Source: Schoenoplectus triqueter (lineage: Eukaryota; Streptophyta; Magnoliopsida; Poales; Cyperaceae). Taken from it: a DNA stretch of 29,057 nucleotides. Positions within the stretch are counted from its first letter, which is position 1; every line of letters starts with the position of its first letter. Positions 22,320 through 29,057 of the stretch are shown in pieces. The position numbers and the translations under genes are program-made. The notes under the pieces were generated by a model. It worked only from the letters and a program-made list of their open reading frames with translations, was not told the origin of the DNA and ran no database searches. Location: the NCBI GenBank assembly GCA_964058805.1, contig CAXKVV010001008.1:1-29057 (forward strand). Direction: 5' to 3'.

Positions 22320-22622
22320 AAAAGATAAATAACATTTCTGTGCAAAAATCCACGGAAAAGATATAAACATTTCACAGAAATGTTGAGAGTACAGATATAT
22401 AATACTTTATACAATTTCCGTCGGATCTGAGATAGGTATTTCCGTAAAAGCGCAAAATCTGGAGATTTCCTTCCAAGCGTTGACAATATTTGCCTCGAAT
22501 GATAAAAACTTATTTCCATTAATACTTATTACCGTGAACGTGCGAGGCAAATAATCAACGGAAACCCTATCTTTTGGCATTTCCATCGAACCCAAAATAT
22601 CCCAGGGAAAATATAGGGACAT
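22320..22622. promoter_or_regulatory. right subterminal region with repeated TNPA-type binding motifs
   Basis: Copies of the motif seen at the left end recur: ATTTCTGTGC (about 22334), CCACGGAAAAG (about 22351), TCACAGAAATG (about 22371), ATTTCCGTCGG (about 22416), ATTTCCGTAAA (about 22438), ACGGAAACC (about 22558) and ATTTCCATCG (about 22580). Both orientations are present. Confidence 0.7.
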
Positions 22623-22652
22623 TCCACAGAAATATCAACAATTCTAGTAGTG
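22623..22652 (-). repeat. right terminal inverted repeat of the CACTA element
   Basis: It ends AACAATTCTAGTAGTG, the exact reverse complement of the first 16 bases of the element. About 27 of 30 bases match in all. Confidence 0.92.
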
Positions 22653-22655
22653 TAC
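22653..22655 (+). repeat. 3-bp target-site duplication (TAC), right
   Basis: TAC follows the terminal GTAGTG directly, matching 5374-5376. Confidence 0.85.
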
Positions 22656-22791
22656 CAGTATTCTACTCTGAAAAATAAGTGTCTGGTACAAGCATTAGAT
22701 CGACAGATAGAGGAGAAGGGTTTGGTGGAGGGTATTGTTGGTATTAAGAAAGTTTCTATTTTTTTTTTAATTCTGAATAAATGGGTATAAT

Positions 22792-22902
22792 GGTAAATTT
22801 AAGAATAAATTAGATTTGTAATGATAAATTTCTTAATTGAAATTTTATAGTGATTATTTTTAAAATTTAAAATTTTATAGTGATAAATAACTAATTTTCT
22901 CT
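22792..22902 (-). repeat. right terminal inverted repeat of the outer (MULE-like) element
   Basis: This is the reverse complement of 4393-4503 with scattered differences. The outer edge is ...AACTAATTTTCTC at about 22890-22901. Between it and the CACTA end (22656-22791) is the small remaining part of the outer element, with no coding sense recognised. Confidence 0.75.
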
Positions 22903-22903
22903 A

Positions 22904-25900
22904 ACAGCAGCAATGATGTTGACTATATAGGCACCGGCTTGATCTTTTGTGTTTTGACAATCTTAAATTTATTTATATTACGATCTTACAATTGAAATTG
23001 AACGGCGAAACATTAAAGTAAAATGAACAATTAAATCAGATAATTAAGAAGTAATCATCAACTTATCAATAGCATATATTTTTCAAATTATATTTATTAT
23101 GAATTTATATATCAACGTTCTAAATAGCGTGCTAGATGAAGAATTGCTATAACATTTTTGAACCTCAAATACTGCGCTAATTTATCTATAACATATAGCG
23201 GCAATCGAAATAGCGACTGCTATGCTACATCATAGTTATTTTAATACTGTTTTTTTAATTTTATACTTCTATATGTTATTTATTTTCTTCATTATTCATA
23301 ATTAGTATATTTATAAGACTAAACTATGATGTTTTAATCAAAATAGGGAAAAATATATTTAATTAATGTACAGAAATTTTATTTAATTTTAAGAACTTTA
23401 TGTTTGATGTATTTACACAAATATCGATTGACAAGTAACAATTACAAGTACTTAGGATATTTTTAGTCAGAAATAACACTTAATTTATGATATTTGAAGA
23501 ATTTATTAAAAAAATGATACATGATTTAATATTTTGAAAACAATTTAGTTGCATTATACATAGTTTATAGTTTGTATTGTAAATTTTGAATCATTGCCCT
23601 CAAATTATGTATTACATAATGCTACGTAGTAAATCAACTTTGATTTATATATAAAAAATACTAAGTCAGATAATTTCCGTGATATTGTCACTACTCACAA
23701 CAGCTTTTTTGGGAACCTCACCAGTCAACGCTATGCAGCAATAATCTCTATTTGAAATCTTAATATAATGTAGATACATTTGTAATTAAAGGATTCAGAT
23801 CGATATTAACTATTTTTTATCTAGATTTGTATGCCGTTATTTGTCGAATAAGAATATGCATTCAAACAATTATTGGATATAGCTAGATTCATGTTCAGAT
23901 TATTTTTTATGAATATGGACGTGGATGTGGCATTCAATTCAAATCGGATACAAATATAGATTTAAAATATTATCCAAATATGATTTTTTTGAACTTAGGA
24001 CATCTGTTTTAGAGGGTTAATTATGTGTTCAATCGGATTTTTTATGTGGTTAAAATCCAATTAATTCAATAGAATGAATTTGAGAGACTAGACCGCTGTG
24101 CAATTCATTTTAAAAAGATTAGTATCTAGCACTAATTTTATTATAAATAAATGATATATTTTACTTAAATATAATTTATGTATAAATTAATTATAAAGAC
24201 TATTAAATTATAAATAAAATTAATTCATATTTAACAAAGGTGATGAACAAAATATAATAAATTTTCTTTCTGAATATGATTGTACAATGGAGAATTTTCT
24301 TTTTAACAATAAAACTTCATAATAGTTGATATTTAATTTATCTGATATATATATTTTTTTACAAAATAATTATAGTTAGTATTAATTTTATTATAAATAA
24401 ATAATATATTTTATTTAGCCTAAACACAACCAGTTGTTTTAATTTTGATCAATTAATATCAATAAGATGAGGGTTGAATGCCATAATTTTTTTATTCTAC
24501 GATATGTCACAAATTCGCTTTTTAATTTATATTTTGAACTTTAATATTTAAATTTCAAATACAAACAACTAATCTTGTCTATATTCATAGCAGAATTTTG
24601 CATTTATAAATTTTCATGAATTTTGAAGTTCATCTCATACTACATCAAAATGATCATCTTCTAATAATAAATAAAGAATTACATCTCATACTTTTTCTAA
24701 TAATTTGGTTTATTTGATAAATTATCGTGAATTGCATGCGCAAGAAATCATCACTGCAATGTCAATAGATGCCCAATTATAATCTTATTTATTATATTTA
24801 TTTATTTGTTATTATCGTTATTAATGATCTGACAAATGTATTTGACACATGAGCACACACGTACGTAAACACATGCATGGATGCATGTCTATACGTATTA
24901 GCACGTGATATGTTCACGTGTCAGACCTATCGTTAAACACACATATTCACCCTCTAAATAATTTTGATAGAGTTAAAAACGCACGTCTAATACGTCGAAC
25001 ACGAATAGGCGCATGTATCATGTGTACTACATATAAATACACATCTAGTACTTTATGATTTTCGAAGTTTTTTTGAATTTTGTTATTTTCCTCGTTGTTC
25101 TTAGTTTCTTTAATTTATAATTTATTTTAAATTTACGTGCTACACAAGTGTCAATATATGATAACTATGTGTAAACACAAACATATTTTATATGGCGTGT
25201 TAAACGTGTCACGTATTTTAAATGTGTGTGTTCGGATTTTTAAGATTTCAAAATATTAATATATACACATATAAATATGTAAATACGTATTGATACTACA
25301 CATCTCCTCATAAATGCATCATGTATTGGCACGTAACACGCAGACGCAGGTCACAAATATTTATCAATTCATGATTTGTATCACGTTTTCTTTTTTGGTC
25401 ATCCTACCCGAAGGTGACTATTGATCCCCTGGGAATAACAAATCTCATCTGGCCCATAATATTTGCCTGAGGAGGAGGATAAAAGGCTCTCAAAGAGATC
25501 TTTCTATTCTTTCGGTTTTGTACACCTACTTTTTGAAACTCCAAAAAAAAAAAAAAAACAATAGGGCCTAGTCAATTTTGGGCCCAACAGTAATTCGTAA
25601 CGAAATCTTTAGGAACTCAAGATTCTTGAACTCGAAGGAATACGGAATATCCATTCAACTGTTCATCAATCATACGCAATAAATTAATAAATCACAGGAC
25701 AACTTTTCGTTGTACATCGAAACAAATAGACATTTATCTGAATATAATATGTTCATGACTCCTGCAGTTGTCCGTTTTAAATTAGTTTTCTTATTATTTT
25801 AGTCAGCTATAAATTGAAGAATTAAGGTTACTAAGTACTTTTTTTTAGTTAATCTCACCAAGGACTATGTGATCTTCATCATCCATACCCCCAAGAATTT

Positions 25901-27077
25901 AACCAAAAATTACATTTATTTTTTTTAAATTTTGATTTACATTGCTCGTTCTTCATACCAAAATATTATGAAATACAAAAGATTTACATTTTTTGAGGTT
26001 TTTAAATAATTTTTAAAGTACCATATTTTCATGTACTCAAGTTCATTATTTTGTTAGTAATTTTGAGTCATTTAAAAAAAAATCTAAAATAAATGCCTAT
26101 AAAAGTTGATTAATAGAAGGTTTTTGTATCCCATTATATTTTCATATAAAAAATTTACTGAGAAAAATAAATTAAAATTTAGAGGTGATTAGATATATCA
26201 TTTTATTTAAGCTCATAGAAAGTATTAGTGAGTTCAAGCTTCATAGATTTAGATCATATTAATTCCAATTACAAATGACTTAATCCTTGTACATATGATT
26301 TCGAAAATTATATTTCACTTTCTAATTAGCATAGTTACTAAAGTGGAAAGTCTTTCTGAAATGGCAGTCATTCTGTTATAACAAGAGGGTGTTAGTATTT
26401 ATTCTTTTTAAATGTTGTAAATGGGTTACTCAAGAATATGACTTTTGCGTCAATGACTCAGAAATTGAAGTTTTATAAAGTGCTAAATAAAAAATTGATC
26501 CCGACAATTTTAAGATGGATTTTTTTTATTTCTTCAAAAAATGTCTCCCTGTGCGATTGAAGACAAAATCTTAAAAGGTAGTAAACTCAATTCGGAATTC
26601 ATTTGATGGTCGATGACTTAGTATTATTTAGTTTGGATAGACGAGTACATTAATTTTTTTATGAATGTATTTTTTTTGAATGACATTAATTGTCTATGAG
26701 CCTTTGATGCTAAAAAAATCGGATATCTTCAAAAATTTTCTCTTTTTATTAGTTATTTTGTGTGTATTTAGTTTTGTATTATTTTTTTTTATGGATGCAA
26801 TCATCAATATTGAATAAAATTAGTTGACTGAATCGTTGATGTTCAAAAACAAAAATGTTGTCTCTAATTTATAAATCAACTATCTACTGGGAAAATAAAC
26901 TATGAATGTTTAAATTCTAAAGTTCAAATTCAAATTAATCGTGTATGGCACGAGAAAACTTAAGATCCAGGTCCAAGTTTGACGGAGACGGGCTGATGAG
27001 CGAACCTCTCACTATATAGTGAGGACAACACTCAATGATTATAGATGAAATTTATTGTTGAAAGTGCTCAATGGTAT
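22904..27077. other. gene-free AT-rich repeat-like stretch
   Basis: No ORF of interest. A partial direct repeat (TATTAATTTTATTATAAATAAATRATATATTTTA-like) occurs near 24125 and 24378. A cluster of ATAGCG words lies at about 23120-23215. ACGT-rich sequence lies at about 24840-25350. A 16-base A run is at 25543-25558, and a 16-bp palindrome (CTCACTATATAGTGAG) at about 27006-27021. These look like decayed transposon remnants, but none has definable ends. Confidence 0.5.
24850..25345. repeat. cluster of ACGT/CACGTG words
   Basis: CACGTG occurs at 24902-24907 and 24915-24920. Many ACGT, ACGTGTCA, ATACGT and CGTGTTAAACGTGT words are found across about 500 bp of otherwise AT-rich sequence. It could be a degenerate repeat or a retrotransposon relic. 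No coding or terminal structure was seen. Confidence 0.4.
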
Positions 27078-28273
27078 TACTAAAATATAAAGAGCAACGG
27101 TCATTAATAAAAAATACTATAAAATGGTGGTAAGAAGTCAAAAAGTAGAAATAAACTTTTAACAACGGTTCTTAATTAAGAACCGTTGATAAATAATTAT
27201 TTAACAATGATTTTTAATTTAAAAATTATTGTTAAAGATCCCTTTAACAACGATTCTTAGTTAAAAACCGTTTTTAAAAGGTGAAGCTCGAATTTTCTCT
27301 GACATAAATGAATTAACCAATAGTAGTCCATATTTTTTGCTTCCACGGATTGTTAGAATTTTTAATCTCATTATTCATTTATCTCGATCCAACGATTCAA
27401 AAATTAAAATAAAAAAAATAAAATACCACAGATTGAACCTCTCTTTATCTTCTATTTTGATATAAAAAGAGAGCAGAGTGAAAGAGAGAAAAAAAAAGAG
27501 ACAAAATAAATAAAAATTAAAATATGATCATCTCAACTTCAAATGATCATAATTTTTGATAAAAAACTCTGATTGAGGCATGCTACGTGTCAACGGAAAG
27601 CTTACGATAAACTCTATATGGTTAACTGTTAATGCTGTTATGACTATTTTAAGGCAAAAGATTATAGTCTTGACTCTAAAAAGCGCATTTGAAACTTTTA
27701 AGTTCTGTTTTTTCTTAAAAATTATATAAGTTTTTATATTATTACATGAGTAAGATGTATGTATTATTGAGTAAATATTTTTTTCATTAGATGAATAATT
27801 ATATTTCTTTCATACTAATTATTGAATGAATAATATATAATAATATTTCTTCTTATCTAATCAATATGACTTCATATTCATTGTTTACTGTTAAACAATA
27901 TTTATTTATTTTTGACTCCATATATCAATCTAACTTCATATTTTAAGAACTTTATAGCATTTTTTTAAATTACCTTTAACAATATTTATTAACTAATAAC
28001 CGTTGTTAAAGATTTTTTAGCAACGGTTATTAGATAAAATCGTTACTAAAGATTTATTTAACAACGGTTATTAGTTAAAAATTATTATTAAACGACCCTT
28101 TAATAACAGTTATTAGCTAAGAATTATTATTAAATATTTTACAAAACGGTTTTAATAAAATTATTTAATAACGGTTATTTATATTTATTCTAATACTTTT
28201 TTTTAATAATAGTTGAAGAATCACTATCCAAGAGATTTAAAAACCGTTATTAAATCTAAAATTTGTTGTAGTG
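27078..28273. mobile_element. probable non-autonomous CACTA element (about 1.2 kb)
   Basis: The right end, reverse complemented, reads CACTACAACAAATTTTAG and is followed inward by AACGGTTTTTAAA-type repeats. At least ten AACGGTTATTA / AACCGTTGTTAAA words in both orientations fill 27090-27275 and 27970-28260. The left end is weak: TACTAAAATATAAAGAGCAACGG at 27078, with TAT before it versus TCT after the right end. No ORF is present. The right terminus is well supported, whereas the left boundary is provisional. Confidence 0.5.
27163..27188. repeat. perfect 26-bp palindrome
   Basis: The half-site CAACGGTTCTTAA is followed directly by its exact reverse complement. It is a head-to-head pair of the subterminal AACGGTT word of this element. 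Confidence 0.8.
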
Positions 28274-29057
28274 TCTTTTCCTGAATAATACTTTTAGGCT
28301 CCAAATGGTGGCATCTGTTATGCATCGATCTTTCCTAAAAGTCGTGCATCTCCAACTTTTTATGTATTGATTGATTAGTTCTAGAAACTTCTGAAAGATA
28401 TATTAAAGAAAGCATATAGTACAGCCTAGCCATTCCATTAATTAAAAATGGATGTTTAGGTCGGAATTAGTGCCTAATGAGACGACGTCAAATTATTTAT
28501 GCACAAACTTTTCCTCTTTTCAGCTATCTCACGTTTGATAGCTAGTTATCTTTTTTTCTTCTGGTGCCAACTGACATGTTTAATTAATCTATGAATTAGA
28601 GGTGTACTAACTGTCCTTTAAAAAACCCCTTAAAAAATCTTTAATTATTTTTAATACTCAAACAGTAGATATAAATATATTTCATTTTTATATAAATATT
28701 TCGAATGGAGTAAATTTATTTCTAATAATAGTGAGTAGCTTACATTCTACGCATCCAGTCTCTCAATCAAAAAATGTGAAACAGTGTGTTCGTACTTGAA
28801 ATTATGACGTTCATATCTAATCCATAGAGGTAATATACTATACCAGATCGTGCTTTGGATATGAAAAAAAAAATTATTATTTCTCGTGTTTTGTATACCT
28901 TTTAAATTTTGAAAATTACCAATTTTATCATGACATCTAAACCGATCCAAACCGTTGAGCATCATCTTCATATTGAAATATCCTTGGAGATCAAATTTTA
29001 TATTTTTTTGAATTTTTTTGATATTTTTTAGATGAGTACAAAGTCGCTTGTTTTGGA
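28274..29057. other. gene-free AT-rich stretch
   Basis: No supported feature. The minus-strand frame at 28747-28971 shows no recognisable domain and has a low-complexity composition. Confidence 0.5.

Larger units (their letters stand above)
5377..22652 (+). mobile_element. full-length CACTA (En/Spm) DNA transposon, 17,276 bp
   Basis: Inverted termini start with 16 identical bases, CACTACTAGAATTGTT, and about 27 of the first 30 bases match. TAC duplications flank both ends. Subterminal motifs of the TTTCTGTGG/CCACGGAAA type cluster in the first and last several hundred bases. Inside are two genes for Transposase_24 (TNPA-like) proteins and one TNPD-type transposase gene. All three have leader introns and GT-AG junctions. 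The near-matching termini and perfect duplication point to a recent insertion. A one-base frameshift in the TNPD gene suggests that this copy may not make its own functional transposase. Confidence 0.95.
4393..22902. mobile_element. MULE-like inverted-repeat element interrupted by the CACTA transposon
   Basis: Left arm 4393-4503 and right arm 22792-22902 are reverse complements over about 110 bp with scattered mismatches and small indels. Both run from GAG(G)AAAAATTAGTTATTT at the outside to TCTAATTTATTC...AAATTT at the inside. Long AT-rich termini beginning GAGAAAATTAG are typical of Mutator-like elements. Removing the CACTA insertion and one TAC leaves about 1,230 bp, so this was a small non-autonomous element. 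I looked for a 9-bp flanking duplication and found none, so the superfamily assignment is provisional. Confidence 0.55.

Noticed and set aside
26985..27035. CTGATGAG...GAAC resembling a hammerhead ribozyme core
   Set aside because: There is no stem II between the CTGATGA and GAA parts, and the conserved GAAA is absent.
28747..28971. 74-codon minus-strand frame
   Set aside because: No known domain, AT-rich, no neighbouring exons; the length is expected by chance.

Overview
The window looks like AT-rich, repeat-dense nuclear DNA of a flowering plant, probably a eudicot. Signs are GT-AG introns, CT-rich leaders ending in AAACCCTA boxes, and plant-type DNA transposons nested in one another. No bacterial, organellar or RNA-gene feature was recognised. 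The species cannot be named from the sequence.

The dominant feature is an apparently complete 17,276-bp CACTA (En/Spm) transposon at 5377-22652. Its terminal inverted repeats start CACTACTAGAATTGTT, and it is flanked by a perfect 3-bp target duplication (TAC). It carries three multi-exon genes. (A) A minus-strand gene at 6278-9433 (seven coding exons, about 548 aa) resembles the plant transposase Ptta/En/Spm (Transposase_24, TNPA-like) family. (B) A plus-strand gene at 12841-17377 (seven coding exons, about 1,001 aa) contains a diverged version of the same domain behind a long Pro/Ala/Lys-rich, internally duplicated N-terminal region. (C) A plus-strand TNPD-type transposase at 18180-21799 (four exons; Transpos_assoc, Transposase_21, DUF4218 and DUF4216-like segments) is intact except for one apparent extra A in an A10 run at 19856-19865. 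A and B are head to head, with leaders, a 29-bp minisatellite and AAACCCTA boxes between them. By analogy with maize En/Spm, C would cut and join DNA. A and/or B would bind the TTTCTGTGG/CCACGGAAA-type motifs clustered near both ends.

The CACTA element sits inside an older inverted-repeat element (4393-22902, arms of about 110 bp, MULE-like). Without the insertion that element would be about 1.23 kb. Its left arm holds GATGC/GATGT-type repeats and a leader-like stretch with a possible 27-nt exon.

Outside this nest: 1736-2803 is a non-autonomous hAT-like element with a perfect 8-bp target duplication and a 390-bp foldback inside it; 1592-1735 resembles a CACTA left end; 27078-28273 is probably a small non-autonomous CACTA element with AACGGTTATTA-type repeats. 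The stretches 36-1591, 2812-4392, 22904-27077 and 28274-29057 hold no gene I can support. A possible truncated gene start lies at the left edge on the minus strand.
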